Shown here piece by piece: positions 1 to 8,028 of a DNA stretch of 64,000 nucleotides (its first letter is position 1; each line of letters begins with the position of its first letter). The position numbers were made by a program, and so were the translations under genes. Under the pieces are notes generated by a model, which saw only the letters and a list, made by a program, of their open reading frames with translations, was not told the DNA's origin and did not search any database. This DNA comes from Anaerocolumna sedimenticola (GTDB lineage Bacteria; Bacillota; Clostridia; Lachnospirales; Lachnospiraceae), in assembly GCF_009931695.1 (NCBI RefSeq), contig NZ_CP048000.1, forward strand, positions 5,436,436-5,500,435. Direction: 5' to 3'.

Positions 1-1094
1 AATTCTTTCCACCCGCTCATATTATAAGCAACCATAAATAATATTGCAGCGATAGCAGGCATTGGTATCAGGGCTGCGTAAGGCATAAGCAAAATCAGGA
101 TCAGTAATAACATAACGGCATGAATCATACCTGATATAGGAGTTCTTCCTCCGTTCTTTACATTGGCAGCCGTTCTTGCAATAGCACCGGTAGCCGGTAT
201 TCCGCCAAATAAACCGGAACAGATATTACCTGCTCCCTGAGCTATTAATTCCATATTGGAACGGTGTCTGCTTCCAATCATTCCGTCTGCAACTACACAG
301 GATAATAAAGATTCAATACCGGCTAAAATTGCTATGGTAACTGCATCCGGCATAACATTTCGGAGTGTGCTGAAACTAAACTGCGGGATATGGATTGTTG
401 GTGGATTAGCTGATAATTCATATAAACTGCCTATGGTATTAACCGGAACTGAAAATATCTTAACAAGGGCAGAAGCTACGATTACAGCAATTAAAGAGGC
501 CGGGATTTTCTCATTTACCTTCGGCCAAAGAATTAAAATGGCAAGGGAAAGCACACCGATAAGGAAAGCACTATAATTAATTGTGTGTATATTTTCAAAA
601 CATGCTTTTACTTTTTCCAGGGTTTCTACAGGTGAATTTTGATAGGTTAATCCAAGAAAGTCTTTTATTTCTCCGATAAAGATAGTTACTGCAATACCAA
701 ATGTAAATCCAGTTGTAATGGTATATGGTATAAAACGGATCATACTTCCGAACCGCAGCAAACCAATGATAATTAAGATAATTCCTGCCATTATGGTAGC
801 TACTATTAGCCCCTCCATCCCATCTTCCGCCACGATACCGGCGACTATGGTAGCAAATGCTGCTGTGGGACCGGCAATCTGGACTCGGCTGCCTCCTAAG
901 AAAGATATGACAAAACCGGCTACAATTGCGGTATATAATCCTTTTTCCGGTGTTACTCCGGATGCCAGGGCCAGGGCTATGGATAAAGGAAGGGCTATGA
1001 TAGCCACAATAATACCTGCAATCAGGTCTTTCGCACACTGTTCTTTGGTGTATGTTTTCATGACAGAAAACAATTTGGGTTTTAATTTGTTCAT
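1..1094 (-). CDS. SulP-family anion (sulfate) permease, 3' end beyond window
   Basis: Membrane anion transporter of the SulP/SLC26 family, probably sulfate or bicarbonate uptake. The frame is open from the ATG at 1094 to the window edge (about 364 codons), so the C-terminal part and any STAS domain are outside. The start is supported by GGAGG at 1105-1109. Visible family marks are KDLIAGIIVAIIALPLSIA near the N-terminus, the GPTAAF motif, and the late conserved segment NVKNGGRTPISGMIHA that precedes the final membrane helices. Hydrophobic helices alternate throughout with no frame break. Substrate cannot be told from sequence. Confidence 0.93.
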   Translation of the reverse strand, partial: MNKLKPKLFSVMKTYTKEQCAKDLIAGIIVAIIALPLSIALALASGVTPEKGLYTAIVAGFVISFLGGSRVQIAGPTAAFATIVAGIVAEDGMEGLIVATIMAGIILIIIGLLRFGSMIRFIPYTITTGFTFGIAVTIFIGEIKDFLGLTYQNSPVETLEKVKACFENIHTINYSAFLIGVLSLAILILWPKVNEKIPASLIAVIVASALVKIFSVPVNTIGSLYELSANPPTIHIPQFSFSTLRNVMPDAVTIAILAGIESLLSCVVADGMIGSRHRSNMELIAQGAGNICSGLFGGIPATGAIARTAANVKNGGRTPISGMIHAVMLLLILILLMPYAALIPMPAIAAILFMVAYNMSGWKE

Positions 1095-1200
1095 TTCTAT
1101 AAAGCCTCCATGTCGTTTGTAAAAAGATATACCTAAAAATAATAGTCTTTATTATTTGGATTTTCAAGTATGAATTGCATAAATATTTTATACTTATTTA

Positions 1201-1217
1201 GATTCGAGTGTCAAAAG
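1201..1217. repeat. Solitary end sequence of the 263-bp palindromic element
   Basis: The 17-mer GATTCGAGTGTCAAAAG here is identical to the right terminus (read inward) of the inverted-repeat element at 16998-17260. No matching opposite end is found nearby, so this looks like a decayed or truncated copy. Confidence 0.45.
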
Positions 1218-1303
1218 GTCAACTAAATGAATTAATGAATACGAGCGTATCTATATTCAATTTAGCTGCCTTTCCCTCGAACACTATTTTTTTTACATTA
1301 TAT

Positions 1304-1401
1304 AACCGGAAGAAACACGCTTTGCGAGTTTCTTCGGTTCGCGTGCGCGTTCGAATTATTGCAAGCAAGCTTGCTAATTCTCACTTTGCTTTCGCGGAAA
1401 T
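1304..1401. repeat. 98-bp dispersed double-hairpin repeat, copy A
   Basis: Differs from copy C (48239-48336) by one base in 98. It has two palindromic modules: AACCGGAAGAAAC paired with GTTTCTTCGGTT around a CGCTTTGCG core, then GAATTA..GCAAGC paired with GCTTGC..TAATTC. It is followed directly by a long hairpin at 1404-1445. A half copy lies at 11757-11822 and a related hairpin at 13413-13451. Noncoding; it resembles REP/BOX-type interspersed elements. Confidence 0.85.
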
Positions 1402-1403
1402 TT

Positions 1404-1445
1404 AATAAGAGTAACTACCCATAAAAGGAAGCAGTTACTCTTATT
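1404..1445 (-). terminator. 13-bp stem hairpin next to repeat copy A
   Basis: AATAAGAGTAACT pairs perfectly with AGTTACTCTTATT across a 16-nt loop. It lies just downstream of the broken ABC permease on the minus strand, so it may terminate that operon, but there is no clean U-run. The same arrangement (repeat plus hairpin) recurs at copies B and C. Confidence 0.55.
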
Positions 1446-1517
1446 AGTTAGTAAATTAATACCCGTTTAAGGCATTTTCTAATGAGTAGTCTGGGAATGT
1501 AAATACTAATCTGTACT

Positions 1518-2138
1518 TTACACTCTGGCACTCATCAGATTACTTGAGGAATATCTTTTTAATCCTTTATAAAAAACGAAAAATGCAAGCCCTATCATAA
1601 ATATTGTAAATACCAGTATTATTAATAAATACCATAAATGAAAGCTTATAATCAACCTCATGGGAAGATAAATTACAAGTCCTACAGGTATTATGGAATA
1701 TAACAATAGTCTTACCACTCCTTTAAATATCCCATCCGGATAAGTAGACATATTAAGCATTAATCCAATAAAATTACCTGATATAATATCTCCTTTTACA
1801 ATCCAGAAGGATATACTGCCCATAACAACTGCAAAAGAAGTTAGTATCAATCCTCCTGTAACTGTTAAAACGGTAAAAAGTATAAAATTTAAAGGGCTGA
1901 ATCGAAAGATACATAAAATTACATATCCATAAATCATATCTCCTATTGCGGAGGTACTGGTACCTGAAGTTATCACACCAAGAAGTACATTTTTCGGTTG
2001 AACCAGAAAAGAATCCAGCTTACCGCCTATAATTAATTCCGGTATATCAAATGCCATATTAAAAAATATATGGGCAAATCCAAATGTACTGGCTGCCAGC
2101 CCCCATAATACCAGTCCACAACTGCTCTTTCTGACCAA
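1518..2138 (-). pseudogene. ABC-2-type permease, C-terminal remnant
   Basis: About 200 residues matching the C-terminal three quarters of an ABC exporter permease of the 260-residue ABC2_membrane_6 type: the LDSFLVQPKNVLLGVITS segment, then four or five hydrophobic helices, ending in SSSNLMSARV. The first ~60 residues are missing and there is no start codon with a ribosome site. Upstream it runs, in another frame, into the ATPase fragment at 2059-2445 with a junction near 2115. This is best explained by one deletion that removed the ATPase C-terminus, probably a first permease gene, and the start of this one. Confidence 0.8.
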
Positions 2139-2445
2139 ATACAGTTCCTATCTTGTAAGATAACTTTTTTCTCTTTTCTGTTGGATTAATATCCATTACT
2201 GACATGTTACCGTTATCGGGATATAAAATACCTGTAAGCATCTTTATCGTGGTGCTTTTGCCGGCTCCGTTCGGGCCGATAAATGCAAGCATTTCTCCCT
2301 GTTCCACTTTAAAACTGATGTCATCTACCGCCTTAATAGTTTTGTAATTTGGTTTTACTATAGATCTTACACTTCCTGCCAAACCCTTTTCTTTCACCTT
2401 TACCCGAAAGGTTTTTGATAATTGATTTACTATAATTGCCTCCAT
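2059..2445 (-). pseudogene. ABC transporter ATPase, N-terminal fragment
   Basis: The first ~112 residues match an ABC exporter ATPase: Walker A GPNGAGKST, then TGILYPDNG and the typical IGTVFGQKEQLW (Q-loop region). After that the frame runs out of phase into permease sequence and stops. Signature motif, Walker B and switch His are all absent, so the product cannot hydrolyse ATP. Start at the ATG of MEAIIVNQLSK, preceded by GAAGGGAA. The deletion point is near 2115. Confidence 0.82.
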
Positions 2446-2528
2446 AAAAATTCCCTTCTTTCTTTTTATAATCCCTTATCCTATAAAGTTTTTAAACCGG
2501 GGGCTGTTGCAAAATTCAAGAAATATAA

Positions 2529-2586
2529 AAAACCGCCTTGGATAATACTTTCCTGATTGGAAAAAATATTATTCAATGCGGTTTAT
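2529..2586 (-). terminator. Rho-independent terminator of the small unit
   Basis: On the minus strand AAACCGC.TTG.ATAATA pairs with its partner AAGGCGGTTT after a long stem, followed by a run of T (GGCGGTTTTTTAT). It ends the short transcription unit that starts at the promoter at 2761-2789. Confidence 0.8.
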
Positions 2587-2608
2587 TTATAAAAATAGAA
2601 ATCCATCC

Positions 2609-2727
2609 TTAACCGCATAGACACAAATGAAATGCTACATCTGCATCTACGCCTGCCCTAGATGCAAAAGCTAACATTCCATAAAAAATAAGTGACTAAT
2701 TGGAATAATAAGGATGGATTTGTTCAT
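2609..2727 (-). CDS. Putative small peptide gene, two overlapping short frames
   Basis: An ATG at 2727 sits 7 nt after AGGAGA (2735-2740) and encodes the hydrophobic 18-mer beginning MNKSILIIPISHLFF, stopping at 2671. In the -1 frame a 22-residue frame starts at 2677 and ends ADVAFHLCLCG at 2609. One extra base in the T6 run (or slippage there) would join them into a ~39-residue hydrophobic peptide with a Cys-x-Cys-Gly tail. The unit has its own near-consensus sigma-A promoter and strong terminator and stands just upstream of a broken ABC exporter. No family was recognised. It could be a type I toxin, a signal or RiPP-like peptide, or a leader or small RNA. Confidence 0.5.
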
Positions 2728-2760
2728 GTTGTTTTCTCCTAAAATTTGTTATTTCGAAAA

Positions 2761-2789
2761 AGTATAACACAACAGTTTTTCTTTGGCAA
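2761..2789 (-). promoter_or_regulatory. Sigma-A promoter of the small peptide unit
   Basis: Minus strand -35 TTGCCA (2784-2789), 17-bp spacer, -10 TATACT (2761-2766). It is followed 20-30 nt later by the ribosome site of the small frame at 2727. Confidence 0.8.
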
Positions 2790-2955
2790 CATTTTTTTGA
2801 ATTATTTTCCTGTATTTTTCTTAGACGTTAATTGAAATATAATATTTATTTGGGTATAAATTTTTTACAAAAAGCTAAGGATTTATGGTACAATGACTAA
2901 ATGGATAAAAGTAATTTCGAAAAAGATTTAGTTTCGTATAACTTGAATATTACGG

Positions 2956-3106
2956 TAGGTAATTGCGAAACTCCACTATTGTATCTATATACCATGCAAT
3001 TAGTACAATTTCAGAGCTGAATTTTGCCCATAGGGCAACTGAAGCTCTGAAATTCGTATCAATTGTATGGTATATTCGGAAAACTATATAGTTTCGTTAT
3101 TACCTA
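2956..3106. mobile_element. 151-bp MITE-like element, copy 1
   Basis: Terminal inverted repeats TAGGTAATTGCGAAACT and AGTTTCGTTATTACCTA bound a largely palindromic interior (ATATACCATGCAATT against AATTGTATGGTATAT; AATTTCAGAGCT against AGCTCTGAAATT). Copy 2 at 40143-40294 has the same ends and nearly the same length but a diverged interior. No coding capacity. It lies just upstream of the gene at 3138. Confidence 0.75.
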
Positions 3107-3137
3107 TGAATAACTACAGAAAAGTGAGGATAAAAAA

Positions 3138-3497
3138 ATGGAATATGAATTAGGGTTTTGGAAATATAAAGAGGGTATATACAAAAATAATCAGAGAGTA
3201 TATACCCTGTTAAGCAGAGACGAAGAAGTATATGGTATTGATGATTTACCCACCAGTGACATACTTGAGGATTTAAAGGAGGTTTTTAATGATTGGAAAC
3301 TGGTTGAGGAAAATGAATATGAAAAAGAAAATTCAGGTTTCTTTCAGTTTACGGTGAAGAAAAATTTCGTTCGCTTTGACTGTTATCAAATGGATGAAGA
3401 CGATATGAACAAATTCATCGACATTATGTATGAATATGATTGTCCTCTCTATGACCCTCAGGAAAATAAACGTTTTGATGAACGTAATGATGAGTAA
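3138..3497 (+). CDS. Hypothetical acidic 119-residue protein
   Basis: Not recognised. The product is soluble, strongly acidic and rich in Asp, Glu, Tyr and Phe, with no signal peptide or membrane helix. It begins MEYELGFWKYKEG and ends ENKRFDERNDE. The start is supported by GTGAGGA eight bases upstream. It is convergent with the AEC transporter, leaving 6 bp between stops, and a MITE-like element ends 31 bp before its start codon. The size and acidic character fit many small stand-alone Firmicutes proteins; no function is offered. Confidence 0.7.
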   Translation: MEYELGFWKYKEGIYKNNQRVYTLLSRDEEVYGIDDLPTSDILEDLKEVFNDWKLVEENEYEKENSGFFQFTVKKNFVRFDCYQMDEDDMNKFIDIMYEYDCPLYDPQENKRFDERNDE

Positions 3498-3503
3498 GGA
3501 AAA

Positions 3504-4457
3504 CTAAATCACACCGAATAAATTTCCTAAATAGGTCCAGGTAAATAAGGTAACTATGGAACAAATGGAAGTTACAACAATAATCAAGGCTGCCAATTCA
3601 CCATTTCCCCCCATCTGATCGGACATGGTAAAGGAAGCAACTGCCGTCGGAGAAGAAAATAACGACATTAAGGCCACCAGCTCCGGTCCTCGAAAACCGA
3701 TTACGATTGCGACGGGAAGAACAAAAGCAGGAATGATAACCAGCTTACCTAAAGCGCAGGCTGTCAGTTTTATCCGATAACGGGCAAACCCGTTAAAAGT
3801 AAAGGTTCCGCCAAGTACAATTAAAGCCAGAGGTGTGGCCATACCTCCTACATCGCTTATAACATCCATTAACATATCAGGAAGTTTTATACCGGATAAC
3901 AGAAAAAGAATGCCTATGAAGATACCAACCACCATAGGGTTTTTAGCAACTCCAGCCATTACACTTACCACATTCATTTTGGCATCACGATATGACTCAA
4001 ACAAAAAAACCACCAACGTATTATATATAAATACAGTCAAAGCAGCGAGTAAAGATACCATCCCCAGAACATCGCTATCCGGATAGATGGAACCTACTAT
4101 GGTTAAACCAAATAAAACATTATTGGATCTGAAAATCCCCTGGACCATAGTTGCCGCATCACTTCTGTTTTTTACAAAATGGGGCATTAAAAAGTATAAA
4201 ATAAGAAAAGTAGTACAGGTTGCAGCTCCTCCGAAAATCAGTAGCACAGGATTTACATCTGCTAAAAAATCCGAGGTATAGATGTTTTTAAAAAGCACTA
4301 CCGGCAGAAATATTGAGAAAATCATTTTATTGATCTGTTTTAAAGTTGCATCTGTTAAATGAATCGTTCGTTTTAATATGTATCCCAATGCCATAAGGAT
4401 AAACATAGGGAATACCACACGAAACGAAAGTAAAAGTCCTTCCATACTTTCCTCCAA
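3504..4457 (-). CDS. AEC-family (auxin efflux carrier-like) transporter
   Basis: 317-residue integral membrane carrier with about ten helices in two repeats, typical of the AEC family (malate, malonate or other organic anion export in bacteria). It starts MEESMEGLLLSFRVVFPMFILMALGY in sense, with GGAGG upstream of the ATG at 4457. The second half carries the family-like ATPLALIVLGGTF and SSPTAVASFTMSDQMG segments. It is a single-gene unit facing the small + strand gene. The substrate cannot be inferred. Confidence 0.88.
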   Translation of the reverse strand: MEESMEGLLLSFRVVFPMFILMALGYILKRTIHLTDATLKQINKMIFSIFLPVVLFKNIYTSDFLADVNPVLLIFGGAATCTTFLILYFLMPHFVKNRSDAATMVQGIFRSNNVLFGLTIVGSIYPDSDVLGMVSLLAALTVFIYNTLVVFLFESYRDAKMNVVSVMAGVAKNPMVVGIFIGILFLLSGIKLPDMLMDVISDVGGMATPLALIVLGGTFTFNGFARYRIKLTACALGKLVIIPAFVLPVAIVIGFRGPELVALMSLFSSPTAVASFTMSDQMGGNGELAALIIVVTSICSIVTLFTWTYLGNLFGVI

Positions 4458-4630
4458 TTATATATTATCATAAACTTACAGTGATATTGTTTATAAATGA
4501 ACCATTATAAGTCGAAATCTGATTTTTTTGAGTACCGCGTTTTATCTTATCACATATTTTGGTAAATTAAAAGAGATAAAAAGTAAACAATAGTTTCATT
4601 TATGAACGAATCAAAGCAGGAAAAGTACAA

Positions 4631-4667
4631 AAGTATTCCGGCCGTTCCATTCCCTGCCGGAATACTT
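4631..4667 (-). terminator. Terminator after valS (possibly bidirectional)
   Basis: AAGTATTCCGGC pairs with GCCGGAATACTT across a 13-nt loop. It lies 44 bp past the valS stop, with TTTTG on the minus side and CTTTTTTT on the plus side. Confidence 0.8.
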
Positions 4668-4710
4668 TTGCTTTTTTTAACTTTAACTTTACAATAATCC
4701 TAAATTCATA

Positions 4711-7080
4711 CTAATTAAATTTGTAGATAATTTCTTTGCTATTGGTACAGGCCAATAAATCTTTTTCTGTTTCTTTAAAATTCCTTTCATAGGTTTTGTC
4801 ACAGGTAACTGTAATCAATTTCATCTCATCTTTCATGGACATATTGTGCTCCGACTTATATTTACGAACCTCCATAATTAATCGCTTTAACTCTTCTCCA
4901 AAGGTCAGGAGCTCCTGATTAACACTTTCCTCCCCATCCCATTCCAAATTATGAATGGATATCTCCTTTTCCCTTTCACGGTAAAATTCCTGATAAATAT
5001 AATCGGTAATATGAGGAGTATAAATAGCATAAAGTTTCAAGATACCTAATAAGGCATGGTATATGGCATATTGCCCGGATTTTCTTGCTTCTGTTCCATG
5101 TTTATCCGGTTGATAGAGCCTTTCCTTTATGATCTCAATATAATAATCACAGAAGTCTTTCCAGAATAAATCATCCATTTCATGCCTTGCCTGCCCAATT
5201 TCATATTCATCCAATAGAGCTGCCGATTTTATGGTGGTTTCTTTAACCCGTTCCAGTATCCATAGATCAACCGGTTTTAATTTGGGTTTATTATTTATGT
5301 CTACATCTTCTAAATGGGATAAAACAAATCTGGATGCATTCCATAGCTTAGTGATAAACCTTTTTGAAGTTTTTAACTCTTCTTCGCTAAAGAAAGTATC
5401 CGTACCTAATTTGGAATTAGCAGCCCAATATCGCATAACATCTGCGGAATGGTTATCAATTAAGTTGATCGGGGAATTTTCTGCATTATTCTTTGATTTA
5501 CTTATCTTTTCACCTTTTTTGGCCAATACGAAACCGCTGATCATAATATCTTTCCACGGTATCTGGTTGGTATGGTACAAACTTTTTACAATGGTATAAA
5601 ATGCCCAGGTACGAATGATTTCATGAGCTTGTGCTCGCATTCCCATAGGTAAAATAATATCCCTTCTGTCATCTTCCTCCCCAAATCTGGCATTAATAAG
5701 AGGTGTAACGGAAGAAGTAGCCCAGGTATCAAAAACAGCAGTTTCCGGTATAAATTCGGAGCAGCCGCAACTGCAGGTTTGTTTTGGTTTATTTTCCAAA
5801 GGATTAACCGGAAGTTCCTCCTCATCTGCAAATACTGCCCTGCCGCATTCCTTACAATACCATACCGGAAAGGGCACCCCAAAATATCTCTGCCTGGAGA
5901 TACACCAATCCCACTTTAAATTTACTACCCATAACTGATATCTGGTTTTCATACTTGCTGGATACCAGTTAATTTCATCCGCTGCTTTTAGGAATCTTTC
6001 CTTATCCGATAAAATATCAATATACCATTGGCTGGATGGAATGATTTCAATCTCCTTTCCACAGCGTTCATGAACAGCAACGGTGTGGGTGATTTCCTCC
6101 TGTTTTATTAATAAGGACTTTTCCTTTAAAAGACGTATCATCTCCTCTCTTGCTTCTTTTACTTTCATACCACCCAGGTAAGGTACTTCCTCACTGATTT
6201 TTCCATCTGGTTTTATTACCTGTTTTAATGGAAGTTTATATTTTTCAAACCAAACCGTATCCGCAGTATCTCCAAAGGTTGCACACATAACAACTCCGGT
6301 ACCTTTCTCCATACTTACTTCTTCATCCGCTAATATAGGTATTGTAAAATCATAAAGAGGAACCCTTGCTGTTTCACCTATATAGGAAACATACCTCTCA
6401 TCACTGGGATTAACAAACAGGCATACACATCCATATAATAATTCCGGACGGGTTGTCGCAATGGTAAGTGCTTCCCTATCCGTCTTAAATTCCAGATAAT
6501 TAAAGGTACTGTCTAAATCTTTCGTATCCAGCTCAGCCTGTGCGATAGACGTCTGACATTCCGTACACCACAAAACCGGTGACTCTTTTCGGTATGCTTT
6601 TTTCATTTTAACCAGTTCTAAAAAAGAACGTTGGGATATTCTCTGGGTTTTTGGTGCGGCCGTACGATATTGCTGATTCCAGTCAACACTAAAACCAAGA
6701 GATTCCCACATTTGTTTAAATTCCTCTTCATATTTTTCTGAAACAGCCATACATTTTTTCCCAAATTCACTTCTGGGCAGATCTTTGGCATGAATTTTTT
6801 CAGATTTTTCAATCAGCCGTTCTGTTGGTAAACCGTTATCATCAAAACCAAAGGGGTAAAATACGTCAAAGCCCTGCATTCTTTTAAATCTTGCTATCAT
6901 TTCTGCCTGGGTATAGGAAAATACATGGCCTATATGAAGGTTTCCGCTTACTGTTGGCGGAGGGGTATCAATGGAAAATACCTTCTTTGTTCTTCCATTC
7001 TGAAATCCATAAATCTCATTCTCTTTCCATAACTTTTGCATTTCTTTTTCTGCTTTTTTAAAATCATACTTTTTATCCAT
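4711..7080 (-). CDS. valS: Valyl-tRNA synthetase (short form)
   Basis: Class I synthetase that charges tRNA-Val. 789 residues from the ATG at 7080, chosen because AAGGAGG sits just upstream; an in-frame ATG at 7110 has no such site. HIGH motif at residues 49-52 (GNLHIGH), KMSKS equivalent KISKS near residue 530, and an insert with CxxC pairs (WCTEC, WYCKEC, CSCGC) that suggests zinc binding. It is about 90 residues shorter than the common bacterial ValS of ~880 and lacks the long C-terminal coiled coil, so it belongs to the shorter clade found in some Clostridia and archaea. Controlled by the T-box leader at 7130-7435. Confidence 0.95.
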   Translation of the reverse strand: MDKKYDFKKAEKEMQKLWKENEIYGFQNGRTKKVFSIDTPPPTVSGNLHIGHVFSYTQAEMIARFKRMQGFDVFYPFGFDDNGLPTERLIEKSEKIHAKDLPRSEFGKKCMAVSEKYEEEFKQMWESLGFSVDWNQQYRTAAPKTQRISQRSFLELVKMKKAYRKESPVLWCTECQTSIAQAELDTKDLDSTFNYLEFKTDREALTIATTRPELLYGCVCLFVNPSDERYVSYIGETARVPLYDFTIPILADEEVSMEKGTGVVMCATFGDTADTVWFEKYKLPLKQVIKPDGKISEEVPYLGGMKVKEAREEMIRLLKEKSLLIKQEEITHTVAVHERCGKEIEIIPSSQWYIDILSDKERFLKAADEINWYPASMKTRYQLWVVNLKWDWCISRQRYFGVPFPVWYCKECGRAVFADEEELPVNPLENKPKQTCSCGCSEFIPETAVFDTWATSSVTPLINARFGEEDDRRDIILPMGMRAQAHEIIRTWAFYTIVKSLYHTNQIPWKDIMISGFVLAKKGEKISKSKNNAENSPINLIDNHSADVMRYWAANSKLGTDTFFSEEELKTSKRFITKLWNASRFVLSHLEDVDINNKPKLKPVDLWILERVKETTIKSAALLDEYEIGQARHEMDDLFWKDFCDYYIEIIKERLYQPDKHGTEARKSGQYAIYHALLGILKLYAIYTPHITDYIYQEFYREREKEISIHNLEWDGEESVNQELLTFGEELKRLIMEVRKYKSEHNMSMKDEMKLITVTCDKTYERNFKETEKDLLACTNSKEIIYKFN

Positions 7081-7129
7081 GAAAATACCTCCTTCTATTT
7101 GCAGATACAAGCAGAACGTTAAAGATAAG

Positions 7130-7435
7130 GGAAAAAAAATCGCCCTAAGCTTTACGCTTAGGGCGAACTAACGTGTCCGTGGTACCACCTAAATTCAGTA
7201 TAATACTGCTCTCTGTCAGTACGGGAAAATAAATTCCGATACTGCTTTCCCTGATAACGGTGGAAATTTCCGTTGGAGTCTACTAAGATAATACGGATTA
7301 TCCGTTGGATCCAAAGCTCAAAGGCTACTTCCCTGCTTCCATTACGAAGATTTTCACCAGCCATCTTCTCTCTGTGCATCCGGATAAGCAAGTACTCCTC
7401 CTCATCAACGCTTTTGCCTGTAAATGTTAGTTACA
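7130..7435 (-). ncRNA. T-box riboswitch leader of valS
   Basis: Reads uncharged tRNA-Val and switches terminator for antiterminator. The conserved T-box AGGTGGTACCACGGACACG is at 7172-7190. The terminator is GCCCTAAGC/GCTTAGGGC at 7141-7165, followed by T8. Stem I features GAGGAGTACTTG and GAGAGAAGATGGCTGGTGA lie at roughly 7350-7405. A GTA valine triplet at 7326-7328, on the 3' side of stem I, is a plausible specifier, but its placement was not proven by folding. Confidence 0.93.
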
Positions 7436-7462
7436 TTATAGCATTTTGGATTTCATTGTCAA
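7435..7462 (-). promoter_or_regulatory. Sigma-A promoter of the valS T-box leader
   Basis: Consensus -35 TTGACA (7457-7462) and -10 TATAAT (7435-7440) with a 16-bp spacer, just upstream of the T-box stem I. Confidence 0.9.
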
Positions 7463-7533
7463 TCCCTTTTATTTGTACGTGGATACATGTCTTTATTTGG
7501 ACTTCCATAGACCGTTAAACGGTTCTGACATAC

Positions 7534-7848
7534 CTAATTATTTCCGGTATACGAGCTGATACCGCCTGTTACATTAATTACATCAAATCCCTGCTTTGAT
7601 AAAAACTTACAGGTCTGACTGCTTCTTACTCCTGATTGACACATGATATAATATGTTTTGTCTTTATCCAAATATTGATTCGGGTTATTAATTAGATTAT
7701 CCATAGGAATATTTTTTGCCGTTTTTATACTTCCCGTTTTATATTCATATGGCTCCCGTATATCTATAATATCTGCCTTTCCGATTAAATTATCCAATTC
7801 ATTTGCAGATACGTTTTTTCCCGAAACTTTTTTTAATAATCCCAGCAT
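7534..7848 (-). CDS. Single-domain rhodanese-like sulfurtransferase
   Basis: 104 residues, one rhodanese fold. The active-site loop CQSGVRS has its nucleophilic Cys at position 70, and the CH2A-like IDIREPYEY is at residues 28-36. Such cytoplasmic proteins carry sulfane sulfur or act in sulfide and thiosulfate detoxification. GGAGGT precedes the ATG at 7848. It follows valS's leader in the same direction but has its own spacing, so it is probably separately transcribed. Confidence 0.92.
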   Translation of the reverse strand: MLGLLKKVSGKNVSANELDNLIGKADIIDIREPYEYKTGSIKTAKNIPMDNLINNPNQYLDKDKTYYIMCQSGVRSSQTCKFLSKQGFDVINVTGGISSYTGNN

Positions 7849-7868
7849 AGATTACCTCCTAAATAAGT

Positions 7869-7896
7869 CATATGATAGGAACAAAAACCTGTTCCT
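7869..7896 (-). terminator. Hairpins between MFS gene and rhodanese gene
   Basis: ATGATAGGAACA pairs with TGTTCCTATCAT around a short loop. A second GC stem (GGCGG..CCGCC) lies at about 7910-7930. Both are downstream of the MFS gene on the minus strand and probably end its transcript. Confidence 0.55.
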
Positions 7897-8028
7897 ATCA
7901 TCAGATGTACGGCGGAAAAACACCGCCTTTTAGTTCCTATAATCCTATGTACGCATTTAACAGCGCCTTTTATAAATTATATTATGCCGCAATTATATTG
8001 TAATTATGAATCAACTTCCGTAACCAGG

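Noticed and set aside
595..1167. 190-residue minus-strand frame
   Set aside because: It overlaps the SulP gene in another frame, has no ribosome site and shows odd Tyr/Arg/Ser-rich composition; the SulP frame explains the region.
1304..1402. CRISPR-like repeat
   Set aside because: The 98-bp units are dispersed singly tens of kilobases apart with no spacers; no cas genes in the window.
1208..1405. 65-residue + strand frame
   Set aside because: It covers the 98-bp repeat, and the same kind of frame appears at 48159-48365 over copy C; repeat-derived, not a gene.
2900..3014. Short + strand frame (MDKSNFEKDLVSYNLNIT...) running into the MITE
   Set aside because: No ribosome site and it ends inside the element; it might be a gene start cut by the insertion, but there is too little to support it.
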